A stretch of 64,000 nt of DNA from Streptomyces sp. HUAS 15-9 (lineage in GTDB: Bacteria > Actinomycetota > Actinomycetes > Streptomycetales > Streptomycetaceae), in the NCBI RefSeq assembly GCF_025642155.1, contig NZ_CP106798.1, forward strand, positions 5,580,001-5,644,000, written 5' to 3'. This document shows, piece by piece, positions 55,076 to 64,000 of this stretch (its first letter is position 1; every line of letters begins with the position of its first letter). Under the pieces are notes generated by a model. That model did no database searches. It was not told the DNA's origin and worked only from the letters and a program-made list of their open reading frames with translations. A program made the position numbers and the translations under genes.

Positions 55076-57036
55076 TCGTAGAGCTCCTCTTCGTCGAGGT
55101 ACTTGACCAGCTCCTCCTTCTCGAAGAGGGCGAGCAGGTCCGGGCGGATGGGTTCGGTGGTCTCACGGGTGAGCTCGATCTGGCCCTGGACCGGGTCGGT
55201 CGCGGCCAGGCCGCCGGTCGGGTCGGCGAGAGCGCACAGCAGGTTGACCGGACGCCACCTGCGGTCCATCGTCGGGTGGTCCTCGCGTGTGTGCCCGCCG
55301 CGCGACTCCGTGCGCTCCAGGGCGGCCCGCGCCACGCACTCGCTGACCAGCAGCATGTTGCGCAGGTCCAGGGCGAGGTGCCAGCCCGGGTTGAACTGGC
55401 GGTGGCCCTCGACACCGGCCCGGCGGGCCCGTACCCGCAGATCCGCGAGCTTCTCCAGGGCCTGGGCCATCTCGCCCTCGCGGCGGATGATGCCGACGAG
55501 GTCGTTCATGGTCTGCTGGAGTTCCTGGTGCAGGGTGTACGGGTTCTCCGGCGGGTGTCCGTCGTCCGTCCCCTCGGGACCCTCCGCGGAGAAGGGGCGC
55601 AACGCCTCGGCCGCCGCCATGTCCACCTGGGTCTCGTCCACGGGCGGGCGGGCGCCCGCCAGGCCCGCCGCGTACTCGGCCGCGTGCCAGCCCGCCCGGC
55701 GCCCGAACACCAGCAGATCCGAGAGGGAGTTGCCGCCGAGCCGGTTGGAGCCGTGCATGCCGCCCGCGACCTCACCGGCCGCGAACAGGCCCGGCACCCC
55801 GCGCGCGGCCTCCGTGTCGGAGTCGACCGCGATGCCGCCCATCACGTAGTGACAGGTCGGCCCGACCTCCATCGGCTCCGCCGTGATGTCGACGTCGGCC
55901 AGCTCCTTGAACTGGTGGTACATGGAGGGCAGCCGGCGCTTGATGACGTCGGCCGGCATGCGAGTGGACACGTCCAGGAAGACCCCACCATGGGGCGATC
56001 CCCGGCCCGCCTTCACCTCGGAGTTGATCGCGCGGGCGACCTCGTCGCGGGGGAGCAGCTCGGGTGGGCGCCGGTTGTTCTCCTGGTCCTCGTACCAGCG
56101 GTCGCCCTCCTCCTCGGACTGGGCGTACTTCTCCTTGAAGACGTCGGGGACGTAGTCGAACATGAACCGCTTGCCCTCGGAGTTCCTGAGCACCCCGCCG
56201 TCGCCGCGCACCGACTCCGTCACCAGCAGGCCCTTGACGGACGGCGGCCAGATCATGCCCGTCGGGTGGAACTGCACGAACTCCATGTTCAGCAGCGAAC
56301 CGCCCGCGAGCAGCGCCAGCGCGTGCCCGTCGCCCGTGTACTCCCACGAGTTCGAGGTCACCTTGAAGGACTTGCCGATGCCGCCGGTCGCGATGACGAC
56401 GGCGGGCGCTTCGAGGACGAAGAAACGGCCGAACTCACGGTCGTACGCGAAGACGCCACTGACCCGGCCCGCGGCGGAGCCGCTATTGGATGCAGTGTCC
56501 TTGAGGATCCGGGTGACCGTGCACTCCTGGAAGACCTTCAGCCGGGACTCGTAGTCGCCGGTCTCGCGGTGGTCCTCCTGCTGGAGGGAGACGACCTTCT
56601 GCTGGAGGGTGCGGATCAGCTCCAGGCCCGTGCGGTCGCCGACGTGCGCGAGGCGCGGGTACTCGTGGCCGCCGAAGTTGCGCTGGGAGATCTTCCCGTC
56701 CTTCGTACGGTCGAACAGCGCGCCCCAGGTCTCCAGCTCCCACACCCGGTCCGGGGCCTCCCGCGCATGCAGCTCGGCCATCCGCCACTGGTTGAGGAAC
56801 TTGCCGCCGCGCATGGTGTCGCGGAAGTGGACCTGCCAGTTGTCGTGCGCGTTGACGTTGGCCATCGCCGCCGCGATGCCGCCCTCGGCCATCACGGTGT
56901 GCGCCTTGCCGAACAGCGACTTGCAGATCACCGCCGTACGGGCGCCGCGCTCCCGGGCCTCGATCGCGGCGCGCAGCCCGGCGCCGCCGGCACCGACCAC
57001 GACGACGTCCCACTCCTGCCGTTCGACCACGGACAT
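55072..57036 (-). CDS. sdhA: succinate dehydrogenase/fumarate reductase flavoprotein subunit
   Basis: 654 residues. FAD-binding VVVVGAGGAGLRAAIEA begins at about 11; H46 in KAHTVMAEGG is the position of covalent FAD attachment in the family. FHPTGMI and GSNRLGGNSLSDLLVFGRRAG are family blocks. It oxidises succinate to fumarate (or the reverse), feeding the fumarases encoded about 40 kb away. An 18-base gap separates it from the membrane-subunit gene. Confidence 0.95.
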   Translation of the reverse strand: MSVVERQEWDVVVVGAGGAGLRAAIEARERGARTAVICKSLFGKAHTVMAEGGIAAAMANVNAHDNWQVHFRDTMRGGKFLNQWRMAELHAREAPDRVWELETWGALFDRTKDGKISQRNFGGHEYPRLAHVGDRTGLELIRTLQQKVVSLQQEDHRETGDYESRLKVFQECTVTRILKDTASNSGSAAGRVSGVFAYDREFGRFFVLEAPAVVIATGGIGKSFKVTSNSWEYTGDGHALALLAGGSLLNMEFVQFHPTGMIWPPSVKGLLVTESVRGDGGVLRNSEGKRFMFDYVPDVFKEKYAQSEEEGDRWYEDQENNRRPPELLPRDEVARAINSEVKAGRGSPHGGVFLDVSTRMPADVIKRRLPSMYHQFKELADVDITAEPMEVGPTCHYVMGGIAVDSDTEAARGVPGLFAAGEVAGGMHGSNRLGGNSLSDLLVFGRRAGWHAAEYAAGLAGARPPVDETQVDMAAAEALRPFSAEGPEGTDDGHPPENPYTLHQELQQTMNDLVGIIRREGEMAQALEKLADLRVRARRAGVEGHRQFNPGWHLALDLRNMLLVSECVARAALERTESRGGHTREDHPTMDRRWRPVNLLCALADPTGGLAATDPVQGQIELTRETTEPIRPDLLALFEKEELVKYLDEEELYE

Positions 57037-57054
57037 CAGAAGGCCCCACCCAAT

Positions 57055-57876
57055 CTAGAAGAAGCGCGGATCGTCGAAGACACCGGACGCGATCAGATAG
57101 ACGTAGAAGTCGGCGAGCGCCACGCTCACCAGCGACGCCCAGGCCAGCTCCATGTGGCGGGCGTTCAGCTTCCCGACGAACTGCCACGCCTTGTAGCGCA
57201 CGGGATGCTTCGAGAAGTGCTTGAGCTTTCCGCCGAGGATGTGCCGGCAGGAGTGGCAGGAGACGGTGTACGCCCAGATCAGCACGATGTTGGCCAGGAA
57301 GACCAGGGTGCCGAGCCCCATGTGGCCCCAGCGGTAGTGCTCGTCGCGGAAGGCCAGCACCGTGTCGTAGGTGAGGACTCCGGCTACCAGGAGGGCGGCG
57401 TAGAAGAAGTACCGGTGGATGTTCTGCAGGATCAGCGGGAAGCGCGTCTCGCCGGTGTACTTCTTGTGCGGCTCGGCCACCGCGCAGGCCGGCGGGGACA
57501 GCCAGAAGCTGCGGTAGTAGGCCTTGCGGTAGTAGTAGCAGGTCAGGCGGAAGCCCAGCGGGAAGATCAGGATGATGATCGCCGGGGAGATCGCCCACCA
57601 GCTGCCGAACAGATCGGCGTTCGGGCCCGCGTGCATGGGCCGGCAGTTGTCCGCCAGGCACGGGGAGTAGAAGGGTGAGACGTACGGCGCCGCGTAGTAG
57701 TGCGCATTGGCGAAGGCCCGCCAGGTCGAGTAGACGACGAAGGCGAACAGACCGGCCGCGGTGACGGCGGGGGCCAGCCACCAGCGGTCGGTCCGCAGAT
57801 GCGGGGCGGCGATCGCGGCGCGCGTATCGGTGTGTACGCCGCCGCTGTTCATATGGGGTTCCGTACCAGTGGCCAA
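57055..57876 (-). CDS. succinate dehydrogenase membrane subunit (di-heme b-type)
   Basis: 273 residues with five membrane helices: AVTAAGLFAFVVYSTWRAF, WWAISPAIIILIFPLGFRLTCYY, a third near [20 protein letters not shown], a fourth LGTLVFLANIVLIWAYTV and a fifth ASLVSVALADFYVYLI. His residues in the helices (NIHRYFF, CHSCRH) can ligate heme. One five-helix subunit in place of SdhC+SdhD is the B-type arrangement. The TTG start has GGAG 7 bases upstream; ATG 57852 is the alternative. It is the first gene of the sdh operon. Confidence 0.88.
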   Translation of the reverse strand: MATGTEPHMNSGGVHTDTRAAIAAPHLRTDRWWLAPAVTAAGLFAFVVYSTWRAFANAHYYAAPYVSPFYSPCLADNCRPMHAGPNADLFGSWWAISPAIIILIFPLGFRLTCYYYRKAYYRSFWLSPPACAVAEPHKKYTGETRFPLILQNIHRYFFYAALLVAGVLTYDTVLAFRDEHYRWGHMGLGTLVFLANIVLIWAYTVSCHSCRHILGGKLKHFSKHPVRYKAWQFVGKLNARHMELAWASLVSVALADFYVYLIASGVFDDPRFF

Positions 57877-57905
57877 CTCATGACTCCGGTCGGGTTCGGG
57901 TGAGT

Positions 57906-57927
57906 GGGGGTGCCTGTCGGCACCCCC
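57906..57927 (-). terminator. hairpin between a small gene and the sdh operon
   Basis: GGGGGTGCC (57906-57914) pairs perfectly with GGCACCCCC (57919-57927) around TGTC. It is 23 bases after the stop of the small leftward gene and upstream of the sdh start, so it separates the two units. Confidence 0.7.
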
Positions 57928-57949
57928 TCGGGGCCTGCGGGCCGCGCTC

Positions 57950-58240
57950 CTAGGGGGCGTGCCGGTCGCGGGCGCCGAGACCCTCGTCGTCCGAGTCCGT
58001 CCACAGGCTGATGTCGTACGGCGTGTCGGAGATCGTCACGAGATCGGGGCGACGCGGCTGACCGAGGCCGGGGGCGACCTCGCGCAGCAGTGCCACGCTC
58101 TCGCGCAGGTGATCGGCGTCGGCGCGGACGCGGCGTATCTCCAGTCCGCCGCTCCCGAGCTGTTGCTCCAGGCGTCCGACGGACCGGAACAGGTCGTCGA
58201 GACAACGCTGGACTGACGTCAGGTCGTCGTGCACGGACAT
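57950..58240 (-). CDS. small helical protein upstream of sdh
   Basis: 96 residues. The first half is a predicted coiled coil (DLTSVQRCLDDLFRSVGRLEQQL, in part, and DADHLRESVALLREV); the second half is Pro/Asp-rich (ISDTPYDISLWTDSDDEGLG). There is no signal or membrane helix. No family is recognised, but as I recall it is conserved next to this sdh operon in Streptomyces. Confidence 0.7.
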   Translation of the reverse strand: MSVHDDLTSVQRCLDDLFRSVGRLEQQLGSGGLEIRRVRADADHLRESVALLREVAPGLGQPRRPDLVTISDTPYDISLWTDSDDEGLGARDRHAP

Positions 58241-58566
58241 GACGTGACCTCACTTCCCGCGGACCTCGTGGTCCTAGGCGGCAACGTTCATGCGCCTGCG
58301 AGTGTTGCGCGTCACACCTGCCGATGTGAAGGCATGTGCAGCGATTGGCGGATTGCGCGCCTCCACCGCACGCCCGCACGCGCGCTCTGTGTGCGCCGGG
58401 AGCGCGTGTTGCGCCGCACGGGTGGGCTTGAGAGCCCCCGCCGCCGTGTCGCCCCCGACGGGCGAACCCTTTCCTCTTCAGTGGGTCCGTACATCTGATC
58501 AGCACCAAAATACCGCCAAATGTGAACAGACCACACCCGTGTCACCGGGCTCCCCGGAGGTAGTAG
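58241..58566. other. 326-base spacer before the peptide-binding lipoprotein gene
   Basis: The last ~75 bases are relatively AT-rich (CACCAAAATACCGCCAAATGTGAAC) and probably hold the lipoprotein promoter. GGAGG at 58555-58559 is the ribosome site. No clear dyad or extra ORF is seen. Confidence 0.4.
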
Positions 58567-60660
58567 ATGTCCCACGACGGCGTCGCACCGCGCGCGGTCA
58601 TGCGCTCGGTCGCCTTCCTCACCGCCGGCGCGCTCGCGGTACCCGTCCTCGCCGGCTGCAGCTCCGGGGACGACGAGGCGGGCCGTCCGCTGGCCGGACA
58701 GGACATCGCCCCCGCCGCCCGGAACCTGGTCGCCGACGGCGGCACCCTGCGCTGGGCGGTGGACGCCGTCCCGGAGACCCTGAACACCTTCCAGGCCGAC
58801 GCCGACGCGGGTACCACCCGGGTCGCCCAGGCCGTTCTGCCCTCCATGTTCCGAACCGACCAGAACGGGCGCCCGGTCCGCAACCCGGACTACCTGGAGT
58901 CCGCCAAGGTCATCGAGACCGAGCCGCGCCAGGTCGTCCTGTACAAGCTCAATCAGCAGGCCGTCTGGAGCGACGGCCGGGAGATCGGCGCCGCCGACTT
59001 CGCCGCCCAGTGGCGCGCCCTGTCCGGCAAGGACGCCGCCTACTGGTCGGCCCACAACGCCGGCTACGACCGCATCGACAAGATCGAACGCGGCGCCAAC
59101 GACCTGGAGGTCCGGGTCACCTTCAGCCGCCCGTATGCCGACTGGAAGTCGCTGTTCTCCCCGCTGTACCCGAAGGACGTCATGGGCACCCCGGACGCCT
59201 TCAACGACGGGGCGCGCCGCAAGCTCCAGATCAGCGCCGGGCCCTTCAAGGTCGACAAGGTCGACACCGCCAAGAAGGACATCGTCCTCAACCGCAACCC
59301 GCGCTGGTGGGGCCGCCCCACCAAGCTGTCCGAGATCGTGCTGCACGCCGTGCCCCGCGACAAGCGGGCCACCGCGCTGGCCGACGGCACCGTGGACCTG
59401 GCCGAGATCGCCCCCGCCGAGGTCGAGCGCATCAGCGTCGCCGGCCGCGACGGCGGCACCGGCACGCCCCTGCAGGGCGCCGGGCGCGTCTCCGCCAAGA
59501 AGCCGCAGGACAAGCTGAGCGGCGTCGAGGTCCGCAAGTCCCTGGATCCGGCCTACACCCAGCTCGCCCTCAACGGCTCCGGGGGACCCCTCGCCGACGA
59601 GCGGGTCCGCCGTGCCGTCGCCCGTGCCCTGGACCGTACGGCGCTCGCCAAGGTCGCCCTGACCCCGCTCGGCCTGCCCCCCGTCCCCGTCGGCAGCCAC
59701 CTCGCCCTCTCCGGGCAGACCGACTACGCCGACAGCAGCGGAGCCCTGGGCGGCCAGGACACCAAGGAGGCGCAGGCGCTGCTCGCCGAGGCCGGATGGG
59801 TGCTCGGCGGGCCGGTCAAGGAGCAGAAGAAGCCCGAGAAGGCGGCCGGACCGCAGGGCAGCGCCGCCGACCGGTCCAACGGCGGCGACGACGGCGTGTT
59901 CATCGTCGGCGAGGACAACAAGGACCCCAGGGACCACAAGAACAAGCACCGTGAGCCGACCGGTGACGAGGGCGGCAGACACCTCGCACAGGACGGCAAG
60001 CAGTACACCGAGCGGCACGTGCAGCAGGGCGGCGCGCCCGGCGCGTACGCCCCCAAGGGCACCGCCGCCCCGGCCGGGGCGGCCGCCGGGACGCTGGCCA
60101 AGGACGGCAAGGCCCTCACCCTCCGCTTCGTGCTCCCCTCCGGTCCCGGCTCGGACACCCTGCGCTCGGTCGCCGACCGGATCACGCAGATGCTGGAGAA
60201 GGTCGGCATCCGCACCGAGATCACCAGGGTCCCGGACGAGAGCTACTTCAAGGACCACATCGCCTCGGGCCAGTACGACCTGGCCCTGTACTCCTGGCCG
60301 TCCTCCGCCTTCCCCGCCACCGACGCCCGCCCGGTCTACGCCAAGCCGGTCCCGGCCGCCGACGGCTCCCTGAGCGTCGAGCAGAACTACACCCGCGTCG
60401 GCACCGACCAGATCGACCAGCTCTTCGACGAGGCCGCCGCCACCCTCGACGAGGACGAGGCCAAGGACCTGATCCGCAAGGCCGACTCCCGCATCTGGGC
60501 GGCGGCCGGCTCACTGCCCCTCTACCAGCGCCCCCAGCTCATCGGCGCAAGAAAAACCCTGGTCAACGCGGGCGCCTTCGGCTTCCAGACCCCGATCTAC
60601 GAGGACATGGGCTTCCTGAAGAAGGGCGCGATGATGGCCCCGGGCCCGACCAAGAGCTAG
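58567..60660 (+). CDS. oligopeptide ABC transporter substrate-binding lipoprotein (family 5)
   Basis: 697 residues. The lipobox LAGC puts the lipidated Cys at 31. Family-5 (OppA/DppA) features follow: GGTLRWAVDAVPETLNTF, FSRPYADWKSLFSPLYP, FKVDKVDTAKKDIVLNRNP and a C-terminal lobe (LRFVLPSGPGSDTLRSVADRI). Residues ~415-514 are an unusual low-complexity insertion rich in Gly, Asp, Lys and His that splits the two lobes. It binds peptides or nickel-like ligands outside the cell. The permease and ATPase genes of its own transporter are not adjacent. Confidence 0.9.
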   Translation: MSHDGVAPRAVMRSVAFLTAGALAVPVLAGCSSGDDEAGRPLAGQDIAPAARNLVADGGTLRWAVDAVPETLNTFQADADAGTTRVAQAVLPSMFRTDQNGRPVRNPDYLESAKVIETEPRQVVLYKLNQQAVWSDGREIGAADFAAQWRALSGKDAAYWSAHNAGYDRIDKIERGANDLEVRVTFSRPYADWKSLFSPLYPKDVMGTPDAFNDGARRKLQISAGPFKVDKVDTAKKDIVLNRNPRWWGRPTKLSEIVLHAVPRDKRATALADGTVDLAEIAPAEVERISVAGRDGGTGTPLQGAGRVSAKKPQDKLSGVEVRKSLDPAYTQLALNGSGGPLADERVRRAVARALDRTALAKVALTPLGLPPVPVGSHLALSGQTDYADSSGALGGQDTKEAQALLAEAGWVLGGPVKEQKKPEKAAGPQGSAADRSNGGDDGVFIVGEDNKDPRDHKNKHREPTGDEGGRHLAQDGKQYTERHVQQGGAPGAYAPKGTAAPAGAAAGTLAKDGKALTLRFVLPSGPGSDTLRSVADRITQMLEKVGIRTEITRVPDESYFKDHIASGQYDLALYSWPSSAFPATDARPVYAKPVPAADGSLSVEQNYTRVGTDQIDQLFDEAAATLDEDEAKDLIRKADSRIWAAAGSLPLYQRPQLIGARKTLVNAGAFGFQTPIYEDMGFLKKGAMMAPGPTKS

Positions 60661-60716
60661 GGGCGCAAGGGACTCACGACGAGTCCGGGGTGCCTGGCAC
60701 GCCGGCGCTTCCATGT

Positions 60717-60755
60717 GATCGGGGCCGGACCTCTTCAGGAGGTCGGGCCCCGATC
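60717..60755 (+). terminator. terminator after the peptide-binding lipoprotein gene
   Basis: A 17-bp stem (GATCGGGGCC-G-GACCTC with its complement at 60739-60755, one G:G mismatch) closes a 5-base loop. It lies 57 bases after the lipoprotein stop. Confidence 0.8.
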
Positions 60756-60912
60756 GACGCTTGCCCGACGATCAGTCGGAAGCCTCCGGAGTGAGCCTCC
60801 CGCCGAGGGCACGTAACATGGGGTGAGGCCGTGGCATGTCAAGCCCGGCCGGGCCCGCGTCACACGGACGTACGCAGAGGGCCTTCCTCACACCCCGGGA
60901 GTACGTCGCAAT

Positions 60913-62829
<1,917 letters not shown>

Positions 62830-62855
62830 CGCACGCACGGCGAACCGCAGCCCGG

Positions 62856-62894
62856 AGCCCGGGTGTCCCCATGGTGGGGATGCCCGGGCTTTTT
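62856..62894 (+). terminator. intrinsic terminator of typA
   Basis: AGCCCGGG-TG-TCCCCA (62856-62871) pairs with TGGGGA-TG-CCCGGGCT (62875-62890) with a two-base internal mismatch, and five Ts follow (62890-62894). It is the only terminator in the window with a real U-tract. Confidence 0.88.
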
Positions 62895-63393
62895 GCAACC
62901 TGTTTTTCGGGTGGCTGATGTCCGTAATGCGGAGATCAATGCCCGATACCGATGTAACACGCCCGTTTCGCGCCCTTCTTAGGCCGAACACTTTGTCCAG
63001 ATTTTGGAAGGTCTACGCGTGAGCTGTGACTGAATTGAGATTTAAGAACGGTGGTCGGTGGTCGGCCCATGGCAGATAGTTAGCCGCGTACCGCTCGGGT
63101 CAATGGGTCTCGTGCTGTGGGGGCAGTGCCGACTCATGAGTACCAGGGGGTGTCTGACCCTCCGTCAGGGTGTTGGAGGACGTGGACGGTTACCCCCTCC
63201 CGTTGGTGAACACGTGACGTCATGAGGAGGAACCCTCCATGCGTGGTTATTCCTGCCGTTCGTCCGGCGACCGGGTCTGAGAATCCCGCGACCGCTCAGC
63301 GCGGCCGTTCAACTACGCGCGTTCCACTGCGGATTCGCGTGGCTCGGAGTACCTGGACGCCTCTCACACCCACACTTGTGAAACGGACGAACA
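62895..63393. promoter_or_regulatory. 499-base AT-richer control region of the peptide permease operon
   Basis: It is markedly less G/C-rich than the rest of the window (for example TTTTTCGG, GAATTGAGATTTAAG at 63031-63050). A 13-codon ORF, ATG 63239 to TGA 63280, has a perfect GAGGAGG 8 bases upstream and could be a leader peptide. A longer overlapping frame starts at 63222. Long leaders of this kind precede regulated oligopeptide operons in Streptomyces. Confidence 0.45.
63239..63280 (+). other. possible 13-residue leader peptide
   Basis: The frame reads MRGYSCRSSGDRV and stops. GAGGAGG at 63224-63230 is one of the best ribosome sites in the window, but no long coding sequence is attached to it. 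It may be a regulatory uORF; its short length gives no other support. Confidence 0.3.
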
Positions 63394-64000
63394 GTGACAA
63401 GTCCTATCGACATTGAGGGCGGCGGGACAACGGTGGCCGTCGGCGGCGACTCGGGACCGCAGACGCAGCCCGAAGCCGCCAAACTCGAAGGCCGGTCCCC
63501 CGGCCAGCTGATGTGGATCCGCTTCAAGCGCGACCGTACGGGCGTGATCTCGGCCTACGTCGTGGGCTTCTTCTTCCTGGTCGGGCTGCTCGCGCCGCTG
63601 ATCTCCTCGCTGTACGGCAAGAACCCGTACACAGTGTACGCGGACGAACGCCCCGAACTCTTCGACAGCGCCGGCGTGCCGGTGCAGCCCAACGGCGGTA
63701 TCAGCAGCGAGTTCTGGTTCGGCCTCGAGCCCGGCAACGGCTACGACGTCTTCACCAAGCTCATCTACGGCATCCGCACCTCGCTGATGATCTCCGTCGC
63801 CGTCACGATCGCGGTCGTCGTGACCGGCATCGTGCTCGGCGTCGCGGCCGGCTACCTCGGCGGCCGGACCGACTTCTTCATCGGCCGGGTCATCGACTTC
63901 CTGCTCGCCTTCCCGGCGCAGCTGTTCTTCATCGCCTCCATGCCCGTCGTGGTCTCACTGTTCGTCAGCCCGCGCGACGAGACACCGACGTACGTACGGG
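63394..64000 (+). CDS. oligopeptide ABC transporter permease (3' end outside window)
   Basis: 202 residues are visible. An N-terminal disordered segment and LWIRFKRDRTGVISAYVVGFF-type start (in the text QLMWIRFKRDRTG) are followed by a first membrane helix, then a large external loop, then LMISVAVTIAVVVTGIVLGVAAGYLGGRTD, the usual DppC/OppC layout. It continues past 64000. GTG 63394 is the likely start. Its position after typA matches what I recall for the S. coelicolor bldK peptide-import operon, but I do not assign the symbol. Confidence 0.85.
   Translation, partial: MTSPIDIEGGGTTVAVGGDSGPQTQPEAAKLEGRSPGQLMWIRFKRDRTGVISAYVVGFFFLVGLLAPLISSLYGKNPYTVYADERPELFDSAGVPVQPNGGISSEFWFGLEPGNGYDVFTKLIYGIRTSLMISVAVTIAVVVTGIVLGVAAGYLGGRTDFFIGRVIDFLLAFPAQLFFIASMPVVVSLFVSPRDETPTYVR

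Overview
The window is high-GC DNA in which third codon positions are almost always G or C, genes often start with GTG, and regulators (a WhiB-family protein, SpoIIE-type phosphatases, a conservon-like roadblock pair) are those of a mycelial actinobacterium. Gene order (oxyR, fumC/class I fumarase, wblI, glpX, xseBA, ispH, ppgK, a succinate dehydrogenase, typA) matches what I recall of the central Streptomyces chromosome, so this is almost certainly a Streptomyces. I see no tRNA, rRNA, insertion sequence, prophage or CRISPR array.

Layout. 1-12.6 kb: the 3' part of oxyR; a DUF4388-like protein with two roadblock/LC7 proteins; a PadR-controlled FtsX-type ABC exporter; an SPFH protein overlapping a ribbon-helix-helix (RHH) gene that is followed by a decayed tandem copy of itself; a class A penicillin-binding protein; and a GAF-PP2C-HATPase phosphatase. 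12.9-26.2 kb is the conserved metabolic core: a DUF402 protein, class II and class I fumarases, a DUF1707 protein, wblI, glpX, a DUF4245 protein, a nitroreductase, xseBA, ispH, ppgK, a small membrane protein and ychF.

26.2-38.6 kb is the most unusual part, a divergent seven-gene island. Leftward are a coiled-coil protein (with an apparent frameshift), a ClpA/B D2-like AAA+ ATPase, a radical SAM enzyme and a membrane-anchored pseudokinase. Rightward are a small Cys-rich protein, a four-helix membrane protein and a 1271-residue helical-repeat/CHAT-protease protein. All junctions inside each arm overlap or are nearly contiguous. I read it as a candidate NTP-dependent immunity or conflict system; no name is assigned. 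It lies in the interval where, from memory, S. coelicolor carries the actinorhodin cluster.

38.6-54.3 kb is accessory: a GT39-like membrane glycosyltransferase, an arylsulfotransferase-like secreted protein, a Tat-exported SMP-30-like protein divergent from a MarR regulator, a serpin C-terminal remnant, a DUF4190/septum-formation-like membrane protein, a GntR regulator, a SPOR-like small protein, a Nudix hydrolase, an anti-sigma-type ATPase, a second and larger PAS-GAF-PP2C-HATPase phosphatase, a membrane coiled-coil protein, and a chimera of half a glycoside-hydrolase-like domain with an aminoglycoside-phosphotransferase-like domain. 54.3-64 kb returns to core genes: succinate dehydrogenase/fumarate reductase (sdhB, sdhA and one membrane subunit), an oligopeptide-binding lipoprotein, typA, and the 5' part of a peptide ABC permease that runs off the window.

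Metabolically, the two fumarases and the succinate dehydrogenase cover adjacent TCA steps, and GlpX and PpgK work in gluconeogenesis and glucose phosphorylation. Two SpoIIE-like phosphatases plus a stand-alone HATPase suggest partner-switching control of anti-sigma systems.
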